This document shows, one piece after another, positions 1-6,146 of a stretch of 21,736 nucleotides of DNA. The stretch spans positions 1-21,736 of the forward strand of contig DBMM01000042.1 of assembly GCA_002298925.1 (NCBI GenBank), in the 5' to 3' direction. Numbering within the stretch: position 1 is the stretch's first letter; each line of letters begins with the position of its first letter. The DNA is from Geobacter sp. UBA698 (GTDB lineage Bacteria > Desulfobacterota > Desulfuromonadia > Geobacterales > Pseudopelobacteraceae). Position numbers and translations under genes: made by a program. The notes beneath the pieces were generated by a model. That model saw only the letters and a list, made by a program, of their open reading frames with translations, had not been told where the DNA came from and ran no database searches.

Positions 1-10
1 ATTATACCTG

Positions 11-60
11 TTGCGAATTCAGCAAATAAGTTAAAATCAGGTAAAATAGCTGATCAGCTA
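11..60 (+). promoter_or_regulatory. Candidate promoter and palindromic operator before the glutaredoxin gene
   Basis: An AT-rich stretch holds two -10-like TAAAAT hexamers (32-37 and 42-47). It is followed directly by a perfect 14-bp palindrome, TAGCTGATCAGCTA, at 47-60. The palindrome would cover the transcription start region and ends just before the ribosome-binding site GGGAGG, which is typical of an operator for a dimeric regulator. The -35 element is poor: TTGCGA at 11-16 gives only a 15-bp spacer to the first -10. The promoter call is therefore weak, although the palindrome itself is certain. Confidence 0.3.
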
Positions 61-80
61 AGTGAACCGGGAGGATTCCG

Positions 81-458
81 ATGGTAAAATTAATCGTAGC
101 TGCAATGCTGTTGCTTGTGCTGACACCAGTCGTTCCCTCTTTCGGCGCAGCACCCCAGACGATTGTTACGCCGGGAGCGCCCAGGGAGACGGTCTATCCC
201 AAAGTCGTAATATATACCGTTTCCTGGTGTCCCCACTGCCGTGAATTGAAGGAATATCTGACTTCGCACAACATTCCGTTCATCAACCGCGATGTTGAGC
301 TTGACTCGGCTGCCATGGAGCAGTTGACCGGCACCTACAAGAGCTCCGGTGTGCCGGTTGTCGTTATCGGCAATGATCAGGAGATACTGAAGGGGTTTTC
401 CAAAGCGGAATTCGAGCAGGCGGTTGAGCGGGTTCGCTCGAAAACGACGACAAACTGA
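81..458 (+). CDS. Exported glutaredoxin-like thiol oxidoreductase
   Basis: This is a 125-residue protein with a typical Sec signal peptide: MVK, a hydrophobic run at residues 4-18, and a probable cleavage site near SFGA-A at residues 20-24. The mature part is a glutaredoxin/NrdH-type thioredoxin fold. It has the active site SWCPHC (Cys50 and Cys53) at the end of the first strand, a cis-proline in SSGVPVVVIG (about Pro92), and a typical glutaredoxin C-terminal helix after KGFSKAEFEQAV. The start has a good ribosome-binding site (GGGAGG, 9 bases upstream). The peroxiredoxin gene begins 27 bases downstream, so the two are probably co-transcribed. The inferred role is thiol-disulfide exchange outside the cytoplasm, perhaps reducing the neighbouring peroxiredoxin. 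Its electron donor is unknown, and glutathione use is not shown by the sequence. Confidence 0.85.
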   Translation: MVKLIVAAMLLLVLTPVVPSFGAAPQTIVTPGAPRETVYPKVVIYTVSWCPHCRELKEYLTSHNIPFINRDVELDSAAMEQLTGTYKSSGVPVVVIGNDQEILKGFSKAEFEQAVERVRSKTTTN

Positions 459-485
459 TGTGATGACTGCGGGAGGAACGGGGCG

Positions 486-1130
486 ATGAGAACGAATCCG
501 GTTGTTTTGTATCTGTTGTGCTGCCTGACGGTAGTGACATTCATGCTGGGGATGGCGATATCATGCTCTGCGGATCAGATGCCAGCGGAGAGTGCGCATC
601 CGAAGACAGTGGCGAAGGTTGGCGAACCTGCCCCTGATTTCAGGATGGAGGCGGTATTGGGGTCGGAAGTAAAGAGCGTCAGCCTGGCGGACTACCGCGG
701 CAAGTGGCTGGTGCTGTTCTTTTACCCGGCGGATTTTACCTTTGTCTGCCCCACCGAAATTACCGGTTTCAACAGGGAGCTTGATCGTTTCACCAAGCTG
801 AATGCCGAAATTCTGGGGGGATCGGTGGACAGCAAGTATTCACATCTGGCCTGGATCAAACGTGGCGACCTGGGGGACCTCAAGTACCCGCTCTTCGCCG
901 ATATCAGGAAGGAGACGTCCCTGAGCTACGGTGTTCTTGACGCACTTGAAGGTGTTGCCCTGCGCGGACTCTTCATAATCGACCCTAAGGGCGTTGTCCA
1001 GTACCAGGTGGTGCACAACCTTTCCGTGGGGCGAAGCGTAGATGAGACGCTCAGGGTGCTGGAAGGGCTTCAAACCAATCAGCTCTGTCCGCTCAACTGG
1101 AAGCCGGGCCAGAAAACTCTGACGAAATAA
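486..1130 (+). CDS. Exported 2-Cys peroxiredoxin (AhpC/TSA family)
   Basis: This 214-residue protein has an N-terminal hydrophobic export segment (residues 6-24). Cys27 lies in GMAISC, which loosely fits a lipobox, so it may be a lipoprotein. The peroxiredoxin domain is clear: VGEPAPDF near residue 45, then FYPADFTFVCPTE with the peroxidatic Cys88 and the catalytic Thr85, and the conserved arginine in ALRGLFIIDP. Near the C-terminus QLCPLNWKPG carries the resolving Cys201, as in typical 2-Cys Prx1/AhpC enzymes. The enzyme reduces hydrogen peroxide or alkyl hydroperoxides. Cytoplasmic AhpC-type enzymes lack the leader, so this one probably acts in the periplasm. The upstream glutaredoxin-like gene is the obvious candidate reductant. 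The start ATG at 486 follows GGGAGGAACGGGGCG, which serves as the ribosome-binding site. Confidence 0.9.
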   Translation: MRTNPVVLYLLCCLTVVTFMLGMAISCSADQMPAESAHPKTVAKVGEPAPDFRMEAVLGSEVKSVSLADYRGKWLVLFFYPADFTFVCPTEITGFNRELDRFTKLNAEILGGSVDSKYSHLAWIKRGDLGDLKYPLFADIRKETSLSYGVLDALEGVALRGLFIIDPKGVVQYQVVHNLSVGRSVDETLRVLEGLQTNQLCPLNWKPGQKTLTK

Positions 1131-1286
1131 CCCCCGGCGACGATTTCGAACTGCATGGTATGGGCGGGGCTGGCCTGTCTGCGGTTTTGCGGATATCAGG
1201 ATTGATGGTATCTGCAGGTGCTTGATTCCTGTGATCAGGCTGGGAGCGGGTCGGATCTCCTCGCCTTAACCACAGGGAAATCAGAA

Positions 1287-1439
1287 CTATTCGGTTTCTT
1301 CTTCAGCCGGGGATTCTTCGGGGGTCTCGTCGGTGGCGGCGCTGTTTTTCTCAAGCTTGCGCTGCAACTTTTCGTCGTTCTTCTTCTTCCGTTCTAATTC
1401 TTTTTGTCGCTTCTGAAACTGAAAATTGGGTTTTGCCAT
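1287..1439 (-). CDS. Small highly charged conserved protein
   Basis: This is a 50-residue protein starting MAKPNFQFQKRQKELERKK. The N-terminal half is strongly basic and probably helical (Lys/Arg/Gln rich). The C-terminal half is acidic (Glu-Pro-Glu-Glu repeats ending EEETE). The frame stays open 14 codons further upstream, but the internal ATG at 1439 is preferred because AGAGGAG lies about 7 bases before it and the MAKPNF start looks like short proteins found in delta-proteobacteria. It lies downstream of the cold-shock gene on the same strand, separated by that gene's terminator, so it may be expressed independently or by readthrough. There are no cysteines, signal peptide or membrane segment. 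The function is unknown; a nucleic-acid- or ribosome-associated role is only a guess from charge. Confidence 0.7.
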   Translation of the reverse strand: MAKPNFQFQKRQKELERKKKNDEKLQRKLEKNSAATDETPEESPAEEETE

Positions 1440-1497
1440 CGCGTCACTCCTCTGCGAACGGGGAATATTGATTGCTGCCATGCCTGGTTATAAACAA

Positions 1498-1526
1498 AAA
1501 AGCCCCGAGTTGTTCCCGGGGCTTTT
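1498..1526 (-). terminator. Rho-independent terminator of the cold-shock gene
   Basis: A perfect 10-bp stem (1498-1507 with 1517-1526, AAAAGCCCCG pairing with CGGGGCTTTT) encloses a 9-base loop. On the minus strand it is followed by TTTTTTGTTT, a good uridine tract. It lies 22 bases after the cspA-like stop codon. Confidence 0.9.
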
Positions 1527-1548
1527 GGGGTTTACTGTAAGGCGCTGG

Positions 1549-1749
1549 TCAGATCCTGTTTACGTTCGCGGCCTGAAGCCCTTTCGGACCCTTGGTTACT
1601 TCAAACGTCACTCTATCGCCTTCGGCAAGAGATTTGAATCCATTGCCCTCGATGGCGGAAAAATGACAGAAAACATCTTCGCCATTTTCCTGTTCGAGAA
1701 AACCAAATCCCTTGCTGTCGTTAAACCATTTTACGGTTCCATTTACCAT
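1549..1749 (-). CDS. Cold-shock domain protein (CspA family)
   Basis: This 66-residue protein consists of a single cold-shock (OB-fold) domain, the usual length for the family. RNP1 is KGFGFL (residues 13-18) and RNP2 is DVFCHF (residues 25-30, usually DVFVHF, so Val is replaced by Cys). The start NGTVKWFND and the end GPKGLQAANVNRI are diagnostic. It binds single-stranded RNA and DNA and acts as an RNA chaperone in the cytoplasm. The gene is monocistronic as judged by its terminator. The ribosome-binding site is AGGAG about 11 bases before the ATG. A leader of roughly 57 bases is predicted from the candidate promoter, and cold-shock genes are often controlled through such leaders. Confidence 0.95.
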   Translation of the reverse strand: MVNGTVKWFNDSKGFGFLEQENGEDVFCHFSAIEGNGFKSLAEGDRVTFEVTKGPKGLQAANVNRI

Positions 1750-2075
1750 GTTTACACGTTCTCCTGATGTTTCTGTTTGATTTTATCCGGATGTTTACCG
1801 AACTTTATTTGACACTAACAGCTTTGTACGGTTGAAGTCAAGCGGCAAAATCCTGTTAAAATGGCATGTTAACGAGAATAGTTAGTATGTGGTCAGACTG
1901 CGGGCAGAATAAGTATTGTGGATGATCCTTGCTAATATGGCAGCATTGCCGTATTATTAAATAGATGAATCAGCTTGAATCGGCACTGGTCCGTTTTTTT
2001 TGTCGTATTGGAAGGTACCCGGGTTAATAAAAGTTGTACTCACGCAGTTCCACTAAAAGAAAGCGGTATGAATCA
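1750..2075. other. Intergenic region between the divergent cold-shock and DUF3553 genes
   Basis: This AT-rich stretch of 326 bases has no convincing gene. The right-hand part holds a T8 run (about 1994-2001) without a strong hairpin before it. The left-hand part holds the cold-shock promoter and leader. An imperfect inverted repeat, GTTAA with TTAAC around 1855-1872, could be a regulator site. No clear promoter for the rightward gene was recognised. Confidence 0.5.
1813..1841 (-). promoter_or_regulatory. Candidate sigma-70 promoter of the cold-shock gene
   Basis: On the minus strand TTGACT (1841-1836) and TTAGTG (1818-1813) are separated by 17 bases. The -35 is good and the -10 is poor. It is the best-placed match upstream of the gene, giving a leader of about 57 bases. 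Confidence 0.3.
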
Positions 2076-2339
2076 ATGAAAATCAAAGTCGGTACCATTG
2101 TAAACCACTCAGGCGCGATTGAATGGGGCGTCGGCAAGGTTCTGGAAGTTACGGCCACCCTGGCGATGATCCAGTTCAGCGACGGCAAAAAACGGAAAAT
2201 TGCCTCTTCCCATTTTACGACCCTACAGCCGGCCGCTCCGGGCTCCTTTACGCCTCTGCCTGAAGTTCTTCCTGCGGTGAAAGCTGCCCGAGTGCCCAAG
2301 GTTGCGAAAAAAGCTAAAATAAGCCCCGCTCCGCTTTAG
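2076..2339 (+). CDS. DUF3553-like small protein
   Basis: This is an 87-residue protein from ATG 2076. The N-terminal 50 residues (MKIKVGTIVNHSGAIEWGVG onward, with KVLEV and IQFSDGKKRKI) match the pattern of DUF3553: a hydrophobic start, H-x-x-x-x-EWGVGKV, and a beta strand ending in a GKK turn, suggesting a small SH3-like barrel. The tail (residues 55-87) is rich in Pro, Ala, Val and Lys and probably disordered. An upstream TTG at 2034 is in frame but adds residues that do not fit the family. The ribosome-binding site is weak (AAAGAAAG). The family has been linked to nucleic-acid-associated proteins, but its function here is unknown. Transcription probably ends at the strong hairpin at 2481-2520. 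Confidence 0.6.
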   Translation: MKIKVGTIVNHSGAIEWGVGKVLEVTATLAMIQFSDGKKRKIASSHFTTLQPAAPGSFTPLPEVLPAVKAARVPKVAKKAKISPAPL

Positions 2340-2480
2340 TGGCGAGATCGTGGGGCAGGTTACAAATAGCGGCTTCAAGAATAGTGACGCTGCGTAGCCT
2401 GTTTTATATCTTATGTTCAGGAGAACATTTGGCAGCCTGATGCAGAACATTGACGGGCGGGTTTTTGAAATAACGAGTTG

Positions 2481-2520
2481 AAATAACGAAAGGCGGCCAA
2501 TGGGCCGCCTTTCGTTATTT
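2481..2520 (+). terminator. Long perfect hairpin, probable terminator
   Basis: A perfect 18-bp stem (2481-2498 with 2503-2520) encloses the 4-base loop AATG. The arm ends in CGTTATTT, so the uridine-rich tail is part of the stem. It follows the DUF3553-like gene by about 140 bases. The left-arm sequence GAAATAACGA is duplicated 13 bases upstream (2467-2476 and 2480-2489). The stem is long for a simple terminator and could also act on minus-strand transcripts. Confidence 0.7.
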
Positions 2521-2902
2521 GTGGAGGAAAATAACTTCAATGGAGGCTGATTGCTCTTTGCTGCTGTCCCCTCGTGCGCCGGCTGCTTTTTCGGTCAGCG
2601 CTGAAACCGGCCTCCTTGAAGCTGATCATCCTGCGATTTTCTTCGTCGTACAGGTGCTGCCGCACCGCAAGACAGGCGCGAGAGAAGAAAGCCTTACCAG
2701 CCGGAAAACCTCAGCGCACTTTCAGGTTCATTGAATGACAATCAAGCCCCTCAAGAGCGTAATTTTGTTTGATTTATATTGCGTTAAGTGTAAAAATTCA
2801 AAACAAGATGCCCGGAGGAAATCCTGAAGAAACAAGGCTGAGAATATTCTGCAAGAAATCATGCAGCGGTCTTATGACTCCTGGAAAAGGGAGGGTTAAA
2901 AC
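2521..2902. other. Gene-poor region before the secretion-type ATPase
   Basis: No gene is convincing in these 382 bases. A plus-strand frame from ATG 2540 to 2734 has GGAGG upstream, but its product (Ser/Pro/Ala-rich, then HRKTGAREESLTSRK) is not recognisable. On the opposite strand a frame at 2710-2537 has a more protein-like product (AFFSRACLAVRQHLYDEENR), but its only start is GTG 2665 with no ribosome-binding site. It may be a relic. From 2735 the DNA is AT-rich and probably contains the promoter of the ATPase gene, but no clear hexamer pair was found. Confidence 0.4.
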
Positions 2903-3104
2903 TTGAAGAACAAACTGGTTCATTCATCTGAAAAACGGACAACGGGTCCCGGGGCATCTGGCGAGTTCATTTGCCAGCAACAGTCTGGAGATCGAGGCAA
3001 TAGTCGATGCCACCCATGAAAAACAGGCTTTTCCCCTGGAAGAGGTCTGCTACATCTATTTCTCTTTTGTTCCTGCCTGGGCGCATTCCGGGGAACAGAA
3101 ATTA
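2903..3104 (+). pseudogene. Frame-disrupted N-terminal part of the GspE/PilB-family ATPase
   Basis: Frame 2907-3104 is continuous with the ATPase gene and reads as genuine protein (TNWFIHLKNGQRVPGHL, then KQAFPLEEVCYIYFSF). It has no ATG, GTG or TTG and is closed upstream by TGA at 2904. TTG at 2903 has an excellent ribosome-binding site (AGGGAGGG, 2888-2895, 7 bases away) but lies in another frame that stops at about 3017. Removing one A from the AAA at 2912-2914 would join them and give (M)KNNWFIHLKNGQ, a natural start. The most likely reading is a gene starting at 2903 with a +1 frameshift, from mutation or sequence error. The segment resembles an extra N-terminal region found before MshEN domains in related ATPases; this is a recollection, not a search result. 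Confidence 0.6.
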
Positions 3105-5165
3105 TTGGAGTCCGTCGAAACTGTCACCGGCGAACTATTCAGGGTGGAGACACTCCCCAACTGGGTCTTTGACAAAGGTTTTATCGGATTCCTGGAGGAT
3201 AGATCAGCGCCATTCCGTACCATATTCTTCTCGTCAAGCGGCGTGCGCTGCCGTAGCCAGGAACTCCTGGTAGGACAGGTCAGCCAGGAACTGGCACCAG
3301 GCGCGGTCTCAGATGAAAGCTTGAATTCCCGGGAGGATCTCACCAGGAAACAGAGGAGAGAGCACCTCGCCGCTGCCGGCCATGCCGGCAGCGCCATGAC
3401 GGAAGAATCCCGGCAGATATCCTCCCGTCATGAGACTAAGCCAGGCAACGTTCGGGTCGGGGACATCCTGCTTGAGGCCGGCCTGGTGACCTGCGAACAG
3501 ATTCAAATTGCATTGGATCGGCAGAAGAGCGGAAAAAAGGTCAGGATCGGCGAACTGCTCATAAACCTGGGTTTCGTGACCGAAGAGCAGCTGCTTCTGG
3601 CACTGGCCACCAAATTTGAACTGGATTTTGTGGATCTTGATAAAATAAGTCCCTCCGATGAGGCCTTGGCATCGCTGTCAGAGGGGTTGATTACCCGCAT
3701 GCAGGTTTTTCCGGTTGAGATTTGCAACCGAAAGCTCCGGGTCGCCACCTCAAACCCGACTGATACGACCATTGGCGACAGCTTGCGTTTCAACACAAGC
3801 TACTTTGTGGAGCTGGTTGTCGCTACACGGAGCCAGATCAGTGCAGCTATCGACAGGTATTACAATCTCAGCAAATATTCCGTCGACTCACTGCTCGAGG
3901 AGATGGGAGACGAAGGGCATCCCCTGACCATCGAGGAGGATATCGAGCGACCCGATTATATTGAACCAGACTCCAAGGTCATCTCGCTGATCAATAAAAT
4001 CCTGATCGATGCTTATAAAAAAGGAGCATCCGACATCCATTTCGAGCCGGGCAGCGGAAAACGGCCGCTCACCGTCCGCTACCCTATCGACGGCGAGTGC
4101 TCAGTGCTCCACTCCATCGCCTCCACCTTCAAAACCGCGATCATTTCCCGCATTAAGATCATCTCCGGCCTGGATATATCCGAGCATCGCAAGCCCCAGA
4201 GCGGCAAGATCCTGATCCGTTATGAACAGCGCAAACTGGAATACCGGGTAGAGATCACCCCTACGGTGGGTGGAAACGAGGATGCCGTACTCAGGCTGCT
4301 GGCTCATTCCAAGCCGTTGCCCATTGATGAAATGGGGCTCATGCCCTACAACCTGGACGCTTTCAGGGATATTCTTACAAAACCGTACGGCCTGATACTG
4401 TGCGTCGGCCCCACCGGTTCCGGCAAGACCACCACCCTGCATTCCGGCCTTGGCCACATCAACACACCAAACCGGAAAATCTGGACTGTCGAGGATCCCG
4501 TCGAGATAACCCAGGCCGGGTTGCGTCAGGTTCAGGTCAACTACAAGATCGGCTTTACATTTGCCGAGGCGCTACGCTCCTTTCTGCGGGCCGACCCTGA
4601 TGTGATCATGATCGGTGAGATGCGGGATGCTGAAACGGCACGGATCGCCATAGAATCTTCTCTTACCGGTCACCTGGTTTTCAGTACGCTCCATACCAAC
4701 AGCGCGCCGGAAACCGCGGTACGGCTGATCGACATGGGCATGGACCCGTGCAATTTCTCCGATGCCATTTTGCTGATCGTTGCCCAACGCCTGGCCCGTA
4801 AGCTGTGCGATTACTGCAAGAAGCCGATTAAACCGAGACACAAAAATTACGACAAATTGATCGAGGCCTTTGTCAATGAGGCCGGCCGGATATCCGAACA
4901 CCTGCCATCATTCGCAGAGGCCCAGCTGATGGCCCCGGGCGGTTGTGAGAAATGCGGCGGCAGCGGCTACCGGGGGCGGATTGCCCTGCATGAGCTCATG
5001 GTGGCATCCCCGGCAATCAAGCGGGCAATAAAAGCAAGCGCCGCTGCCGAAGAACTTAAGCATCTTGCCCAGCAGGAAGGGATGTGGACTCTGAAGATGG
5101 ATGGCATCATGAAGGTCTTCAAGGGGTACACCGACATGGAGCAGATTCTCAAGGTCTGCATTTAA
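3105..5165 (+). CDS. GspE/PilB-family secretion or pilus ATPase with MshEN domain
   Basis: The intact frame encodes up to 686 residues from TTG 3105. A later start at ATG 3397 is possible, but the true start was probably 2903 (see the adjoining entry). Near residues 115-165 two tandem motifs, RVGDILLEAGLVTCEQIQIA and RIGELLINLGFVTEEQLLLA, form an MshEN (GspE-N) domain of the kind that binds c-di-GMP in MshE. The ATPase core follows: the Asp-box strand VRYPIDGEC, Walker A GPTGSGKTTTLHS (about residue 438), EDPVEI, Walker B DPDVIMIGEMRD, and the His box TGHLVFSTLHTNSAPE. A zinc tetracysteine is formed by CDYC and CEKC. Such hexamers power type IV pilus extension or type II secretion at the inner membrane. 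No pilC/gspF, pilin or secretin gene is nearby, so this is an orphan ATPase whose machine is unknown. Confidence 0.88.
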   Translation: MESVETVTGELFRVETLPNWVFDKGFIGFLEDRSAPFRTIFFSSSGVRCRSQELLVGQVSQELAPGAVSDESLNSREDLTRKQRREHLAAAGHAGSAMTEESRQISSRHETKPGNVRVGDILLEAGLVTCEQIQIALDRQKSGKKVRIGELLINLGFVTEEQLLLALATKFELDFVDLDKISPSDEALASLSEGLITRMQVFPVEICNRKLRVATSNPTDTTIGDSLRFNTSYFVELVVATRSQISAAIDRYYNLSKYSVDSLLEEMGDEGHPLTIEEDIERPDYIEPDSKVISLINKILIDAYKKGASDIHFEPGSGKRPLTVRYPIDGECSVLHSIASTFKTAIISRIKIISGLDISEHRKPQSGKILIRYEQRKLEYRVEITPTVGGNEDAVLRLLAHSKPLPIDEMGLMPYNLDAFRDILTKPYGLILCVGPTGSGKTTTLHSGLGHINTPNRKIWTVEDPVEITQAGLRQVQVNYKIGFTFAEALRSFLRADPDVIMIGEMRDAETARIAIESSLTGHLVFSTLHTNSAPETAVRLIDMGMDPCNFSDAILLIVAQRLARKLCDYCKKPIKPRHKNYDKLIEAFVNEAGRISEHLPSFAEAQLMAPGGCEKCGGSGYRGRIALHELMVASPAIKRAIKASAAAEELKHLAQQEGMWTLKMDGIMKVFKGYTDMEQILKVCI

Positions 5166-5179
5166 CTCCTCTACCGCTT

Positions 5180-5773
5180 TTAAAAACCTGCGGCACTCAT
5201 TTCAGTACGCTCCCCTCCCAGCTCTTTCCAGCGGAAACAGTCCAGCGTGTGATCGTTGACCATGCCGACCGCCTGCATGAAGGCATACATGATGGTCGAT
5301 CCGACGAAGGTGAAACCGCGCCGTTTGAGATCCTTGCTCACGGCGTCTGACAGCGGGGTGCTGGCCGGAACGTCAGCCGGTGTCAACCAGGCGTTCTGGA
5401 GCGGTTTTCCGTCCACGAAGCGCCACAGGTAGGCGTCGAAGCTGCCGAATTCGGCCTGTACGCTCAGAAAGGCGCGGGCATTGCTGCTGGCAGCGGCAAT
5501 CTTCAGACGGTTGCGGATGATGCCGGTGTCGGTCAGCAGTTCGGCCTGCCTCTGCTGGTCGAAGGCGGCCACAACCGCCGGGTCGAAGCCTGCAAAAGCC
5601 CGGCGGTAGCCTGCACGCCGCTTGAGAATCGTGAGCCAGGACAGACCGGCCTGGGCCCCCTCCAGGGTCAGGAACTCGAACAGGGAACGGTCATCATGGA
5701 GCGGCACACCCCACTCCCGGTCGTGGTAGGCGATGTAGTCGGGATCGCTGCCGGCCCATGTGCAGCGCGTCAT
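5180..5773 (-). CDS. tag: DNA-3-methyladenine glycosylase I
   Basis: This 197-residue protein is close to E. coli Tag in length. It excises 3-methyladenine from alkylated DNA, the first step of base excision repair. MTRCTWAGSDPDYIAYHDRE carries Cys4 and His17, and NDHTLDCF near the C-terminus carries the His and Cys that complete the structural zinc site. EWGVP, the helical block EGAQAGLSWLTILKRR, and GFTFVGSTIMYAFMQAVG are family hallmarks. The ATG at 5773 overlaps the TGA of the preceding gene (ATGA), indicating translational coupling. The frame stays open to 6028, but that extension is the shadow of the upstream gene. It converges with the ATPase gene with only 14 bases between the stop codons and no visible terminator. 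Confidence 0.93.
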   Translation of the reverse strand: MTRCTWAGSDPDYIAYHDREWGVPLHDDRSLFEFLTLEGAQAGLSWLTILKRRAGYRRAFAGFDPAVVAAFDQQRQAELLTDTGIIRNRLKIAAASSNARAFLSVQAEFGSFDAYLWRFVDGKPLQNAWLTPADVPASTPLSDAVSKDLKRRGFTFVGSTIMYAFMQAVGMVNDHTLDCFRWKELGGERTEMSAAGF

Positions 5774-6120
5774 GCCAGCCTGCTTCGTATCAGCTGCTTT
5801 AATTCCTCCACATCCCGGCAGGCGTTGATCTGCTCCGGCCCGATCCAGGGCACGAGCGTGCCGTTCTCCTTGCGGAATACCGCCGGCAGTGCCGCATCCG
5901 TCAGACCGTACTGCGCCGCCAGTTCGTCGCGGTGAAAAAATTCGAACTCCGTATTCAGGGAATCCAGAAACTCTTTCCACTCGGCCCGCATGCTGAAGTT
6001 GCCGTAGGTGATGGCGCACAGGTTGCACTCGTAGGTCTGGGGCGAGAAGATCTTGTGGGCGATATCGGTCAGGGTGTTGAAAACGCCACTGTCGGCGTTA
6101 TACACAAAAACGATGGTCAT
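5770..6120 (-). CDS. Conserved protein of unknown function with CxxC motif
   Basis: This 116-residue protein has no signal peptide or membrane segment. It begins with a short beta strand (TIVFVYNADSG), then FNTLTDIAHKIFSPQTYECN with CNLC (about residues 32-35) and TYGNF. The rest is alpha/beta: EWKEFLDSL, EFEFFHRDEL, LPAVFRKENGTLVPWIGPEQ, and a final helix. The order of a first strand, a CxxC and a later proline before a strand (ALPAVF) recalls a thioredoxin-like fold, but the CxxC is placed too late for a standard thioredoxin. I recognise it only as a widespread conserved hypothetical family. AGGAG stands 7 bases before the ATG. It lies 26 bases after mfd and overlaps tag by 4 bases, so it belongs to a repair-gene operon. 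Confidence 0.75.
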   Translation of the reverse strand: MTIVFVYNADSGVFNTLTDIAHKIFSPQTYECNLCAITYGNFSMRAEWKEFLDSLNTEFEFFHRDELAAQYGLTDAALPAVFRKENGTLVPWIGPEQINACRDVEELKQLIRSRLA

Positions 6121-6146
6121 GATCGCTCCTCTCTGATCGCAGGGAA

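Noticed and set aside
1921..2001. Sigma-54 promoter at TGGCAGCATTGCC
   Set aside because: The spacing between the GG and GC elements is 7 rather than 10 bases.
1980..2001. Terminator at the T8 run
   Set aside because: Only a 3-bp stem can form before it, too weak to call.
2735..2902. Possible c-di-GMP (GEMM) riboswitch before the MshEN ATPase
   Set aside because: The conserved GEMM core bases could not be found in the sequence.
2808..2906. In-frame TGA at 2904 read as selenocysteine or readthrough, joining 2808-2906 to the ATPase gene
   Set aside because: The upstream 32 codons are not protein-like for this family, no SECIS-type hairpin was seen, and TTG 2903 with its strong ribosome-binding site explains the start better.
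5774..6028. N-terminal extension of tag
   Set aside because: It overlaps the CxxC protein gene completely, and Tag proteins begin at MTRCTWAG with the zinc Cys4.
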